Part shown: positions 55,962-64,000 of the stretch, one piece after another
Layout: every line of letters starts with the position of its first letter
Position numbering within the stretch: the stretch's first letter is position 1
From: a virus
IMG/VR virus record: IMGVR_UViG_3300025626_000021
Coordinates: 1-64,000 of that record
Length of the DNA stretch: 64,000 nt
Reading direction: 5' to 3' (one strand)
Position numbers and translations under genes: made by a program
The notes under the pieces: generated by a model
Seen by the model: the letters and a program-made list of their open reading frames with translations, nothing else
Databases searched by the model: none
Told to the model about the DNA's origin: nothing

Positions 55962-57177
55962 ATTTTGCCTTTGCTACTTGTCTTCTGTAATGCTGTCTGT
56001 CTCTTTGTTGCTCTAGACCTAAACCAGATATTACTTTAAGTGTTCTTTCTATTGTACCATTTTGATAATCGCTTATCTTACCTAAACTATATTCGCTTAG
56101 GTTATCTGTATTAATATCATCAAACATATTAGACAGTTTACTAATACAGTCTTCCATGCTCCAAGGAACGTACAAGTGTCTGCCATTGTTAGCAAACACT
56201 TCTGGGAAACTTCTATATGCTGGATATAATGTAAGTGTACCTAATGTATCTGCTTCGCTTACTGTATTGCTTACCCAGTCTTGCAAGGCACAATTAAATA
56301 ATACTTGACTGTCTGCTAGTAAGTTATAGTAATCGTTTTTCTTTAAGCCTGTGTAGATCTTAAAGTTAGCAGTATTGCCTGCTTGTAATTCTAATGCTCT
56401 ATCAACATACTCTTGATCTGAACTTTTTAGTTCTGGGTGTCCACAAAATATAGCAAACTCTGTAGCAGGATCTATTTTGTAATAGGCTTCTGCTAAGTCC
56501 ATATAAAAGTGTGGTTGCTTCTCATCATCCCAACGTGCCGCAAAACCAACTCTCTTTGTTCTTTCTTTTAACGGCTTAGGATTAGGAACCCGCTCTTGTA
56601 CTTCGCTTTTACCAAACGGCAAACCTGTTACATATATAGGCTTTTTAAATCCTGCTGTTCTTAAGTGTGCAACAAATTCTTCACTTGCTACACATATACC
56701 TGTAACAAATTCATCTACCATTTGTTCATATCTACGCATCCAATCAAACATGCCTTCTCTAATAAGGAAGTCATCTGGGTCTGTTGTTTGTGCTAAGAAT
56801 CTTAAGAATACTTTAGGTCTGTATTCAGGTGGGGATTGATCCATTATGTAAGGCAAACATTCTAAGCCTGGTGTAAACATATCTTCATAAAAGATAACAT
56901 CATCGCTAGTAATTTCACCGTTCTTCATTTTCTGTACTAAGTTCATTGTTTGACTTAGACTGTAATAACTTCTACCATGTGCGTCTAACACACTACCTGT
57001 AACGATTGCTTTACTGTTATCTAGTTCTTCGCCTTTGATAATTTCATAGTCAATGCCATGCTCTTTAAAAACACGCTCGTTCCATTCTTGTAATTGTAAT
57101 GTATACCTTGCTTCATAAGACTCTAGTCCCATGTAGAACAGTTTACGCATGTTTATATCATAAACTCCATCACTCAT
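55954..57177 (-). CDS. GT-B glycosyltransferase (GT4-like)
   Basis: A 407-residue glycosyltransferase. The C-terminal half has the GT-B nucleotide-binding pattern: RVGFAARWDDEKQPHFYMDLA, then FAIFCGHPEL, FKIYTGLKKNDYYNLLADS and NCALQDWVSNTVSEADTLG. The last corresponds to the E-x7-E loop that binds the sugar nucleotide. The N-terminal half would bind the acceptor. It has its own promoter (57198-57226). T4 glucosylates its DNA with GT-B enzymes, so DNA is one candidate acceptor; the surface is another, given the next two membrane genes. Confidence 0.78.
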   Translation of the reverse strand: MSDGVYDINMRKLFYMGLESYEARYTLQLQEWNERVFKEHGIDYEIIKGEELDNSKAIVTGSVLDAHGRSYYSLSQTMNLVQKMKNGEITSDDVIFYEDMFTPGLECLPYIMDQSPPEYRPKVFLRFLAQTTDPDDFLIREGMFDWMRRYEQMVDEFVTGICVASEEFVAHLRTAGFKKPIYVTGLPFGKSEVQERVPNPKPLKERTKRVGFAARWDDEKQPHFYMDLAEAYYKIDPATEFAIFCGHPELKSSDQEYVDRALELQAGNTANFKIYTGLKKNDYYNLLADSQVLFNCALQDWVSNTVSEADTLGTLTLYPAYRSFPEVFANNGRHLYVPWSMEDCISKLSNMFDDINTDNLSEYSLGKISDYQNGTIERTLKVISGLGLEQQRDRQHYRRQVAKAKYD

Positions 57178-57197
57178 ATAGATTCTCCATAATGTTA

Positions 57198-57226
57198 ATT
57201 ATATCATATTTTATGGCCAATGTCAA
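57198..57226 (-). promoter_or_regulatory. sigma70-type promoter TTGACA-17-TATAAT
   Basis: TTGACA (57226-57221), 17 bases, TATAAT (57203-57198). The -35 begins two bases after the TGA of the upstream gene. It starts the glycosyltransferase/membrane/OMP operon. Confidence 0.87.
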
Positions 57227-57228
57227 CC

Positions 57229-57735
57229 TCAATCTATCACCTCGTCTTTGGTATATTTGGTCCAGTCTGTGAAAGTCTTCCTGTCTTGTAGTTCATGTAA
57301 ACTATGACACCACACACCTGGATTAGTTGCTTTAAAGTCTTTGTCATCTAGTTTGAGTGTCGCATTGTAATTGAATTGATTAATGTAAGGCAACTTAACA
57401 CTTATCATTGGTATAAATGTACTATACTCAGTCCAACCACATTCTAATACTTGTTCTGCTAAAGTTACGTCAAAGTCTAGTGTAATCCAAATATCATCTT
57501 TTAAAAGACTTGTAACTAGTTCGTCCCAACCCTGCCAATCTTTTTCAGTTGGTGGATTAAAACTTTGGTTAGCACCTATATAAATGTGCGGACAACCGCT
57601 ATTAAGTGCCCTAGCAAGTATTTCCTCTTTTGGTTGATACCCAACTACAAACAAAGTCTTTTGACCATAAGCAGGCGTATGCTCTACTTCAGTGCCTATA
57701 AAAAACTTTGTATCCTCGTGACCTTCTCTATTCAT
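57229..57735 (-). CDS. unknown protein in the dpdA operon, 168 aa
   Basis: The start is ATG 57735, overlapping the upstream stop (TAATG); the frame is open to 57756 but that part lies in the upstream gene. The protein has an alpha/beta pattern (KTLFVVGYQPKEEILARAL; DDIWITLDFDVTLAEQVL) that could be part of a TIM barrel or a Rossmann-like fold. It has GCPHIYIGANQSF with a Cys. It is transcribed with dpdA, so it may assist base exchange or further modify the base. This is inference; no family recognised. Confidence 0.58.
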   Translation of the reverse strand: MNREGHEDTKFFIGTEVEHTPAYGQKTLFVVGYQPKEEILARALNSGCPHIYIGANQSFNPPTEKDWQGWDELVTSLLKDDIWITLDFDVTLAEQVLECGWTEYSTFIPMISVKLPYINQFNYNATLKLDDKDFKATNPGVWCHSLHELQDRKTFTDWTKYTKDEVID

Positions 57736-57929
57736 TAGTAACTCGTATAACCCCACTTAATTAATTGATCTTGATAATCTACACCTTCATCAATGTTTAC
57801 AACTTTAGTAGGTGTAGTTTTACCATCTTTAGTCTCTAGTATTTCCATTTCAGCACCATTCTCTAGTATATGAAATTGTACATCATGTCCTTCGTATGTG
57901 TATGTGCCACTGTATGCTTTATTCGCCAT
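57735..57929 (-). CDS. small protein, 64 aa
   Basis: A 64-residue beta-rich protein (YSGTYTYEGHDVQFHILENG) followed by a charged part. It overlaps the dpdA stop by 11 bases and the next gene by 1. No family recognised. Its position suggests co-expression with dpdA. Confidence 0.5.
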   Translation of the reverse strand: MANKAYSGTYTYEGHDVQFHILENGAEMEILETKDGKTTPTKVVNIDEGVDYQDQLIKWGYTSY

Positions 57930-59460
57930 CGAAATCTGCCCTCATTATGTCTTCTTGCATATCTGCTTCACTGTCACCTGACTCGTATTCGTCAGTTTCA
58001 AATAAAGCACCAAATGTAGATTGTTCCGCACTACCATCTGAGAAACTAATCTCTTTTAAAAACTCTTTGTTATCTTCTAACATTTGCCTTGCATTTGTGT
58101 TATTAGGATCTAACACTTCTTCTGCAAAACTATCAAACATTAAAATAGTACCAGGTACATAAGGTGAAGTTTCATTGCTTACACTACTACCTTTTACCTT
58201 CTTCCAGTTCTTCCAATGTGTAGGTGTTCTATATTTTTCCATATCAGCAAGTCTATTTGCTTCTTGCGTTGCTGTAATATGATTATAAACACTATGACCC
58301 ATGTAAAGAGCATAACTTAGTGTGTCCCAACTAGTTGTGCATTCTTTACCATTCCTGTTTGTATCTCCATGTCCTAAAACACAGATATCACCAACAGTTA
58401 GTCTACTCATTATAGGGGAATGTGCAAAAGGCATAGGCATCTTTGATCCTTTCATGTCTTTGTTATCGAATGCTCTATCCATAAAGTATCCAAATCGCTT
58501 GGCTCTGTACTCATTATGTGTGTAAGTCTGGCCATATGCTGTATTAACAAAAGGCGATGCCGCATCAAATGAAAGTGTTATATTAGGATTGTCGTGCTTT
58601 CTCAACTGTCTTTGGATACTAGTGAGGTGACATGCCCAATTAAGGCGTCCAGTACCTAAGAAGTGTATCCAATCCTTGCCTTCAAGTAAACCGTCTTCTC
58701 TAAGATCCAACAATCTACTTAGCACACTATACATGTGCTTCATATTGATACCAGCGAATGCGTAACCCTCTAAGGTTCTATTCTCATCACCGTATGCTTC
58801 TTGCACAAAACTTTTATTGGAAAAATGCTTTACTGCATCATACCATGTTTTGCTATTCTCTTCGTTACTACCACTTAACACATTTAAAAACTTAGTAGCA
58901 CCTGGTGTTCTGTTCCTCATAAAATAGTCTAAATTAAGTAGACTGATATCTAGTGTGTCTTGAAATTCTGTAAGTCCTGTCCTTTCGCTTAGTTTACCAA
59001 CTGCCGCAAAAGCAGGAACATCTAATGTCATACTCCAGTCTGCTGTATGCTCTAACCATGTAAGTATCTTATTACAAAATGCTGTTCTTACAGGATCATT
59101 AGGATCTTTAGCATTGCTCCAATCCATTTTAATAACACCTGTGGCAAGTTGGAAACCACCTGAGTCTCCTAGTATCATAGTTTTACTACGATCTCTACCT
59201 TGTATCATTGGCTCACGTTCATCGCTTTTAACAGGATCTAAGTGAGCATGTCCACCTGAGTAAAGACCCCATGGGTAATGATAATAACTGTTCTCAGGAT
59301 CAAGGAAGTTCATACCTTGTGTGCCTTTTTCAAAGCCTTCAGGGCATCTCCATTCACTTGGATTAGCATCCATTTTCTGTAATTGCGTTACATAGAACCC
59401 ACTAATGGCGGGCAGGTAAACTGCCCAATCCTGGTGCTTCTTTCCTAAATCTTCTGTCAT
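57919..59460 (-). CDS. dpdA: DpdA-like DNA 7-deazaguanine transglycosylase (TGT superfamily)
   Basis: A 513-residue protein with motifs of the tRNA-guanine transglycosylase superfamily, most like phage DpdA proteins that insert deazaguanine bases into DNA. ILGDSGGFQ at 97-104 has the Asp-Ser-Gly-Gly-Phe-Gln that binds the base. D147 (TLDVPAF), HFLGTGRLN at 266-274 and SFDAASPF (D299, the likely nucleophile) follow in the order expected for the barrel. The C-x-C-x2-C zinc site of tRNA enzymes is not visible. The protein is larger than bacterial TGT and has an acidic tail. It is followed by two small genes and preceded by gp45. Confidence 0.8.
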   Translation of the reverse strand: MTEDLGKKHQDWAVYLPAISGFYVTQLQKMDANPSEWRCPEGFEKGTQGMNFLDPENSYYHYPWGLYSGGHAHLDPVKSDEREPMIQGRDRSKTMILGDSGGFQLATGVIKMDWSNAKDPNDPVRTAFCNKILTWLEHTADWSMTLDVPAFAAVGKLSERTGLTEFQDTLDISLLNLDYFMRNRTPGATKFLNVLSGSNEENSKTWYDAVKHFSNKSFVQEAYGDENRTLEGYAFAGINMKHMYSVLSRLLDLREDGLLEGKDWIHFLGTGRLNWACHLTSIQRQLRKHDNPNITLSFDAASPFVNTAYGQTYTHNEYRAKRFGYFMDRAFDNKDMKGSKMPMPFAHSPIMSRLTVGDICVLGHGDTNRNGKECTTSWDTLSYALYMGHSVYNHITATQEANRLADMEKYRTPTHWKNWKKVKGSSVSNETSPYVPGTILMFDSFAEEVLDPNNTNARQMLEDNKEFLKEISFSDGSAEQSTFGALFETDEYESGDSEADMQEDIMRADFDGE

Positions 59461-59462
59461 GT

Positions 59463-60206
59463 TTAACTCTTAGCAGGTAATATATATTTGTATTCGCCTA
59501 AGCCACTGTCAATCACAATTTGCATTGCTCCTGCGTTAGCAAAACTAACAGTACAATTTGCACTATCGCTTAGTCTTAGAATACTTAATGTTTTGTCTAT
59601 TTCCCATTTCCAGTTGCCAGACAGTTCGCCTTCAACATTATTATTAATAGGAAGTTTACCTTTATCACCGGCACCTTCACCAATGCTAAAATATAAAGCA
59701 CCATCTTCTGTACTTGGAGAAAACACTGGTTCAAAGCCACCTAACACACCATTGAAGTAACCTAAGTCTTTTAAGTTCTTCTGTGACGGTGTAATAGTAA
59801 CGTCCCATGGTATCTCTTTCATTGTAACAGATTTTAGTTGCTGATTAATAACATCTGCTAACATAAATCTATAACTACCTGTGTGTCCTTCTGCACTTGT
59901 GAAACTAATCTGTACAGGAATATCGTCTCCATTCCTGCTTTGTGTTTCTACATTTACAGTAGAACCTTCATCTACAAATCCTGGAAACTTTAAGTATCCA
60001 TCTAGTACACTCATTCTACTAAGACCTACTGTTTGGTCTACAAAGTCTGCTACAGGATTGTGTAGTTTACCTTGCAGGATAACAGTTTTGTCTGCATCCA
60101 TGGCCTCTATAGTTGTACTTTCAGCAGTACCACTAATTTTAACCTGTTCAATAAAGCCTAAGGCGTGGGTGTGCCTTAGAATGTCTTTAAATATATCTTT
60201 TATCAT
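59463..60206 (-). CDS. 45: sliding clamp (gp45)
   Basis: A 247-residue clamp subunit of the T4 gp45 type, the processivity factor for gp43 and the activator of late transcription. FIEQVKISGTAESTTIEAMD, then VGLSRMSVLDGYLKFPGF, and ILRLSDSANCTVSF match T4-like clamps in order. Length fits T4 gp45 (228). In T4 the clamp also loads the late sigma on DNA, so this gene matters for the GATAAATA-type promoters. It lies after the polymerase gene with a 90-base gap that contains a small hairpin (TTTAGG/CCTAAA, around 60238-60257). No clamp loader (gp44/62) is in the window. Confidence 0.88.
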   Translation of the reverse strand: MIKDIFKDILRHTHALGFIEQVKISGTAESTTIEAMDADKTVILQGKLHNPVADFVDQTVGLSRMSVLDGYLKFPGFVDEGSTVNVETQSRNGDDIPVQISFTSAEGHTGSYRFMLADVINQQLKSVTMKEIPWDVTITPSQKNLKDLGYFNGVLGGFEPVFSPSTEDGALYFSIGEGAGDKGKLPINNNVEGELSGNWKWEIDKTLSILRLSDSANCTVSFANAGAMQIVIDSGLGEYKYILPAKS

Positions 60207-60296
60207 ATGTTGTCACCTCTTACATTAAAGTTATTATTTAGGCCTTTACACCTAAAAAGTTTATAAATCCTGGCCGTTTGATACCTAACGACCAAG

Positions 60297-63002
60297 TTAA
60301 TCATTAAAATTAAATAAACTATGGAATGTATTGCTGGTATCTGTTGCTGACAAATCCCATTTAAGTACATTCAATAAGTTTTCTACTTTCTTATCAACAA
60401 CTGCTTCTTCCATTGAATCTTCATCAAAGGGTAGTTGTTTAAACCATTCTGGTATATGCATTTCATCTGTTGGATATGCAATACTAGTATATCCCATGGC
60501 ATTACTTTTAAGCCTGCATACAATAACTTTCATACCATCTGTTATTTGCATACTGTATTGATCGCTATTTGCTTTTAGCATATTATTCCAATTAATACTT
60601 GCTCTAACATGCCCGGGGATCATTATTTTCTTTTCGTCTTTGAGTTTTTCTAACTTGTATAAACTAGCACTTTTGTTCATACTAAATGCTTTATTATATG
60701 CTTCTGTGTAGTATGTTAAGTTGTTTACACGTTTTGGCATACCTTTACGCCAAGGGTCCATTGCTTTAAACTCTTTCTTAAACTCTCTAACATTTGCTAA
60801 AACCTTTGTTTCACCATCGCCATTTAGTGTTTGCCCTAATATGTCTGATAAAAAGTCTTGCACAAACTCTGGAGTATCTGACCTCTTAAGGTCTAACCCC
60901 ATTACTTTGAGTTTACCACCTTCGGGTTGATACCCTTCTAAATCTAATACATTAATAGCATATCTTTTCTTTGTAATAAAGATGCCGGCTCTACCAACTA
61001 CTTCTCTGCCGGCTTTAAGTATATTACCTTGGCTAGTTGAAATGTTAAATGAATTTTTTGCAAATAAAGGGAAAGAATCACTAACGGTATCTGATATAGT
61101 ATCATATAATTTAATTGCACTATCCATGTCTAATTCAATGTCTTGCTTTTTACTAATCTCATGAGCACTAAAATACACTGAGTCAGTATCACCATATACT
61201 ATTGTATCTCCAGTATGATCATACTCGCCTGTGAGCATTTTGTTTGTCTCTGCTCCCATGTGTCTAGTGATTGCACGACCAGTAAGTGTAGTACTTTGAC
61301 CTATCCTGTGGTCAAAGAACCTACTACCTGGATTACAAATAGCACCATATGTACTGTTAAGTAGAATCTTTCTGACTAACTGTCGCTTATCCCAAAATGC
61401 TATGTCTTCTGGCGTTGTTGCTTTTTTCTTTTTAGCCTGTAACTCTTGTCTTTCTGCATACCATCTCTCCAATAGTCCTGGTATAATACCTTGTACATCT
61501 GTTCTGTATATAGTACCATTTGCACTAATGCACCAAGGCTCATCACTGTTAAACAGCATGTTATATACATCAGCACCTTTGACACTAACTTCTCTTTTAT
61601 CTTCTAAATCTAATATAAGTGGCTTATCAATATCTTTAGCCATTACCATTTCATATTCATTTGTACCGAACTTACCTGCCCAGGCATCTGCAAATGACTT
61701 CTTCTCAATTTGCATTTTTTCTGTAATTTCTTTGTCTGTGTACTCTTGTCTTAGTTGCCCAACAATAGTTTCAGGAGCCATATTCAATGCTCTAATAACA
61801 CTTGGATACAGACTGTTTATATCCATTGATCCTACCCATTCATGCATACCTTTCTTAGGAAATGCCACATAGGCACCTGCAACTGTATTCCCCCATGGAT
61901 TCTCAGAATCTTTGTTTCGCTTTCTATCTGGTATAACCATACCGCGTCTGTGTGCTTCATTGATAATAGCAGAGTCAATTGTTTGTACCGCTCCCATTGT
62001 TACTGGAAGTAATACTGTATTCTGATGAGCAATCTCACTAGCAAGACTAATAAATTGTAACTTGTCGTCTAACTTTTTAAGTAGCATTGTGTCTTGAATA
62101 TTGTATTCTAAAAACAATTCAAAGTCATGATTGTAAAGTCTATCAAGCGAACCATCATATACAACCTTCTTTTCACCTACTTCCATTTCGCCAATGTAGT
62201 CTAGTCTATAACTATGGCGTTCTTCGTAGTTGTATTTTCTATACAGTTGCATATAGTCTAAATGCACACGACCTACTAGATCATATGTTTGTGTTTCTCT
62301 ACCGTGATTGATGTATTCTCTTTTAACAATATTCTTATCAAGTAAACACAGACGCCTTGTTTCGCTTTTACCTAGTACTTTGATAATTCTGTTTACGGTA
62401 TAAGGAATATCATAACCTTCACTGTTCCAACCACTTAGTATATCAGCATCATCAATGAGGCTAAGGAAAGCATCTAACATTGCTTTCTCGCCACCAAATA
62501 GTATTGTATCGCCTACATTATCTGCAATCTTTTGTGCTTGTTCCCAATTAAGTGTTTTAGGTGGAACTGCTAAACATACTATTTTATCCATCCAGTCTAA
62601 GTAAACACTGATACTAGTGATAGGCATAAATGCATCTTCAGGAGAACTATAACCTCTTTCAGGGTCAAAGTCTACCTCAATATCAAAAAAGCATTTGTGT
62701 AAGTCTGGTGCATCAACACCCAAGTAATGATCTGCTAATACTCTATTAACAGGCTTTAGGTCGCTTTCGTATGTTTGTTTGTTTTGATATAGTGCTACAT
62801 TGCGTTTAAAGTCTTTCCAGTTGTTTGCTGTAATCTTGCTAACTGGGTCACCGAATACACTATGCTGTTTGCCTTTTGGATCATCTACATAAAAGTAGTA
62901 CCGCATAGGGTGATCAATGATCTTACGTTCGCCTTCTTTTGTTCGCTCGACTACTCTTACTATGCCTTTGTTCTGTTCAAAAACTGCGTCAACGTAACTC
63001 AT
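60297..63002 (-). CDS. 43: DNA polymerase, family B (gp43)
   Basis: A 901-residue replicative polymerase of the T4 gp43 type. The 3'-5' exonuclease has FFDIEVD at 105-111 and GWNSEGYDIPY at 191-201. The polymerase part has DINSLYPSVIR at 394-404 (motif A), KILLNSTYG at 545-553 (motif B) and YGDTDSVYF at 603-611 (motif C). The length matches T4 gp43 (898). The C-terminus (NTFHSLFNFND) resembles a clamp-binding tail. It overlaps the 86-aa gene upstream by 14 bases. Confidence 0.97.
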   Translation of the reverse strand: MSYVDAVFEQNKGIVRVVERTKEGERKIIDHPMRYYFYVDDPKGKQHSVFGDPVSKITANNWKDFKRNVALYQNKQTYESDLKPVNRVLADHYLGVDAPDLHKCFFDIEVDFDPERGYSSPEDAFMPITSISVYLDWMDKIVCLAVPPKTLNWEQAQKIADNVGDTILFGGEKAMLDAFLSLIDDADILSGWNSEGYDIPYTVNRIIKVLGKSETRRLCLLDKNIVKREYINHGRETQTYDLVGRVHLDYMQLYRKYNYEERHSYRLDYIGEMEVGEKKVVYDGSLDRLYNHDFELFLEYNIQDTMLLKKLDDKLQFISLASEIAHQNTVLLPVTMGAVQTIDSAIINEAHRRGMVIPDRKRNKDSENPWGNTVAGAYVAFPKKGMHEWVGSMDINSLYPSVIRALNMAPETIVGQLRQEYTDKEITEKMQIEKKSFADAWAGKFGTNEYEMVMAKDIDKPLILDLEDKREVSVKGADVYNMLFNSDEPWCISANGTIYRTDVQGIIPGLLERWYAERQELQAKKKKATTPEDIAFWDKRQLVRKILLNSTYGAICNPGSRFFDHRIGQSTTLTGRAITRHMGAETNKMLTGEYDHTGDTIVYGDTDSVYFSAHEISKKQDIELDMDSAIKLYDTISDTVSDSFPLFAKNSFNISTSQGNILKAGREVVGRAGIFITKKRYAINVLDLEGYQPEGGKLKVMGLDLKRSDTPEFVQDFLSDILGQTLNGDGETKVLANVREFKKEFKAMDPWRKGMPKRVNNLTYYTEAYNKAFSMNKSASLYKLEKLKDEKKIMIPGHVRASINWNNMLKANSDQYSMQITDGMKVIVCRLKSNAMGYTSIAYPTDEMHIPEWFKQLPFDEDSMEEAVVDKKVENLLNVLKWDLSATDTSNTFHSLFNFND

Positions 63003-63249
63003 TTAATTTGTCCGAATATTTTAACATAAATTTATATTTGCTTGCCTCTGTTATAAACTTTGCATATACTTTTGCAACTGGTTTATAACTGCTTTCAAAG
63101 TCTACTTCTTTAGAAAAGGTTGCTTCTTCACCAAATGCAAAGAAAGGAATCATTGTGTCATGCAACCTATCTTCAAAGATGTGCTCATAGTCAGCATCAT
63201 CTGTCCATTGCATGTCAAATAAATATACCTTTTCTATAGTCAGACTCAT
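62989..63249 (-). CDS. unknown protein, 86 aa, upstream of polymerase
   Basis: An 86-residue acidic protein (FDMQWTDDADYEHIFEDRLHD; FGEEATFSKEVDFESSY) with a helical end that overlaps the gp43 start. It may help regulate polymerase translation by coupling. A promoter (63256-63283) sits 7 bases before its ATG, so its message is nearly leaderless. No family recognised. Confidence 0.6.
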   Translation of the reverse strand: MSLTIEKVYLFDMQWTDDADYEHIFEDRLHDTMIPFFAFGEEATFSKEVDFESSYKPVAKVYAKFITEASKYKFMLKYSDKLNELR

Positions 63250-63255
63250 ATTAGT

Positions 63256-63283
63256 AGTATAACAGATAGAACTATATTGTCAA
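63256..63283 (-). promoter_or_regulatory. sigma70-type promoter TTGACA-16-TATACT
   Basis: TTGACA (63283-63278), 16 bases, TATACT (63261-63256). It differs from the others by its 16-base spacer and -10 variant. It drives the 86-aa gene and gp43 and has no room for a ribosome site before ATG 63249. Confidence 0.75.
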
Positions 63284-63309
63284 CCTGTTTTTAGTTTATT
63301 GGTCCTGTT

Positions 63310-63576
63310 TTATAAGTGGTCTTTACCAACTGCGGCTAGAATAGTTTCTAGTGCATCAAACTTATCTGTTTCATCGGTAAATGATGCCTTATGAGCAACT
63401 TTAACTGCTTTCATAAGGACTGCTGGTTTAATATCCATTTCTTCTGCTATTGCCTTAACGGTTTCTCTTAAACCAACTTGGAGTGATTCTACTTCATAAA
63501 GGACTTGGTCTCCTTCCTGAACTAGTTTTTTAAGTCTTGCGACTTCTTCTTGATTGAATGTTTTGTTGAACGCCAT
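63310..63576 (-). CDS. dsbA: DsbA-like dsDNA-binding protein
   Basis: An 88-residue helical protein close in length and layout to T4 DsbA (89), a double-stranded DNA-binding protein that helps late transcription. VEEx-type helices, GLRETVKAIAEEMDIKPAVLMKAVKVAHK in the middle and FDALETILAAV at the end follow the same order as in T4 (the pattern is similar, not identical). It has its own promoter (63613-63641) with AGGA before the ATG. Confidence 0.68.
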   Translation of the reverse strand: MAFNKTFNQEEVARLKKLVQEGDQVLYEVESLQVGLRETVKAIAEEMDIKPAVLMKAVKVAHKASFTDETDKFDALETILAAVGKDHL

Positions 63577-63612
63577 ATAAATCCTGTGTGTATGTTAATA
63601 ATTATCTAAAGT

Positions 63613-63641
63613 ATTATACTAGAAATAAGTAATGTGGTCAA
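63613..63641 (-). promoter_or_regulatory. sigma70-type promoter TTGACC-17-TATAAT before dsbA
   Basis: TTGACC (63641-63636), 17 bases ending TTTCTAG, TATAAT (63618-63613). The upstream stop is only a few bases before the -35. Confidence 0.86.
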
Positions 63642-63644
63642 GTA

Positions 63645-63950
63645 CTAATATTCAGTACTGGCCTCAAAGTCCCAATCAGGTACATCTAATTCCTCTGCAA
63701 GAATTTTCGCAATCTGCGTACCTTCTTCTGCACTAATGTCATCTTGTGTTAATACCTCATATACTTGAACATCATCTGATTCGTAATGTACAACTTCTGC
63801 TTTTACTTTGTTGCCACTGCCATCAAATGATGAAAATACTTTGGTTGGAACAACACTTTGTACTATGTCAAAGAAGTCTACAATATCATCACGTGATATT
63901 TCATCCTCTACGACTATTCTTACAAAGTGTTTTCTTACCTTATCTACCAT
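63645..63950 (-). CDS. unknown protein, 101 aa
   Basis: A 101-residue acidic protein with alternating strands (HFVRIVVEDEISRDDIVDFF; KVKAEVVHYESDDVQVYEV) and a helical stretch (GTQIAKILAEELDVPD). It ends directly before the dsbA promoter. No family recognised. Confidence 0.58.
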   Translation of the reverse strand: MVDKVRKHFVRIVVEDEISRDDIVDFFDIVQSVVPTKVFSSFDGSGNKVKAEVVHYESDDVQVYEVLTQDDISAEEGTQIAKILAEELDVPDWDFEASTEY

Positions 63951-63955
63951 AGTAA

Positions 63956-64000
63956 TTACTTACCTTTACTAAATGCTTGAGCACCAAAGAAGGCGGCAAC
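63956..64000 (-). CDS. C-terminal end of a protein cut off by the window
   Basis: The - strand reads VAAFFGAQAFSKGK and then TAA at 63956-63958. It is only the last 14 residues. Its alanine/phenylalanine-rich composition suggests the end of a small membrane or structural protein. The TAA is six bases before the next gene's ATG. Confidence 0.4.
   Translation of the reverse strand, partial: VAAFFGAQAFSKGK

Noticed and set aside
1-64000. tRNA genes, insertion sequences, integrase or attachment sites
   Set aside because: No tRNA-like cloverleaf, transposase, integrase or duplicated end sequences were seen by reading; a tRNA search program could still find one.

Overview
This window looks like part of the genome of a T4-like marine myovirus (tailed phage). 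The hallmark genes are a family B DNA polymerase (gp43), a sliding clamp (gp45), a DsbA-like DNA-binding protein, an RNase H/5' exonuclease, an ATP-dependent DNA ligase, and tail-fibre and virion proteins of the kind found in cyanophages and pelagimyophages. The DNA is strongly AT-rich and the genes are packed with start/stop overlaps, which suggests a low-GC marine bacterial host. Secreted and outer-membrane-type proteins point to a Gram-negative host. The exact host (SAR11, Prochlorococcus or another) cannot be read from this sequence alone.

Region 1 (1-17041, + strand): two fibre-like structural proteins with the same C-terminal module, a third virion protein, and a long run of modification genes. 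These are two GT8-like glycosyltransferases, a further glycosyltransferase-like protein, an SGNH-type hydrolase, three radical SAM enzymes, three stand-alone 2-oxoglutarate/Fe(II) oxygenases, and a three-domain protein that joins a GT25 domain, a PLOD-type glycosyltransferase domain and a lysyl/prolyl-hydroxylase domain. Late-promoter-like GATAAATA boxes precede several of these genes.

Region 2 (17042-32396, - strand): a second run of modification genes, transcribed towards the first. It holds a UGD-type sugar-nucleotide dehydrogenase, an oxygenase, a PLP aminotransferase, two more radical SAM enzymes, two related glycosyltransferase-like proteins, a carbamoyltransferase, a 1111-residue protein built from about ten degenerate glycosyltransferase-like repeats, and a methyltransferase. 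Together the two runs look like a system that makes and attaches unusual sugars or modified residues. Its position beside the fibre genes makes the fibre or the host surface the likeliest target, but that is inference.

Region 3 (32442-64000, almost entirely - strand): replication, nucleotide and early/middle genes. It includes ligase, a metallophosphatase, an amidinotransferase, a MoxR ATPase plus VWA/metallopeptidase pair, glutaredoxin, RNase H, a phosphoribosyltransferase, GalE, three sulfotransferase-like proteins, a cold-shock protein, an outer-membrane beta-barrel protein, a GT-B glycosyltransferase, gp45, gp43 and DsbA. Interleaved with these are QueE, FolE, a QueD-like protein and a DpdA-like transglycosylase. 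This is a likely pathway for inserting a 7-deazaguanine base into phage DNA; queC is not in the window.

Regulation is unusually readable. Ten promoters (counting the one at 17.3 kb) share TTGAC(A/C/T), exactly 17 bases, then TATAAT; an eleventh is a 16-base variant. Most sit directly after the previous stop codon and several share a GTAGGAG leader. A single + strand island at 44.25-44.53 kb has its own late-type promoter, a 43-codon gene and a bidirectional terminator. Several genes of 43-59 codons that fit tightly between larger genes are also listed.
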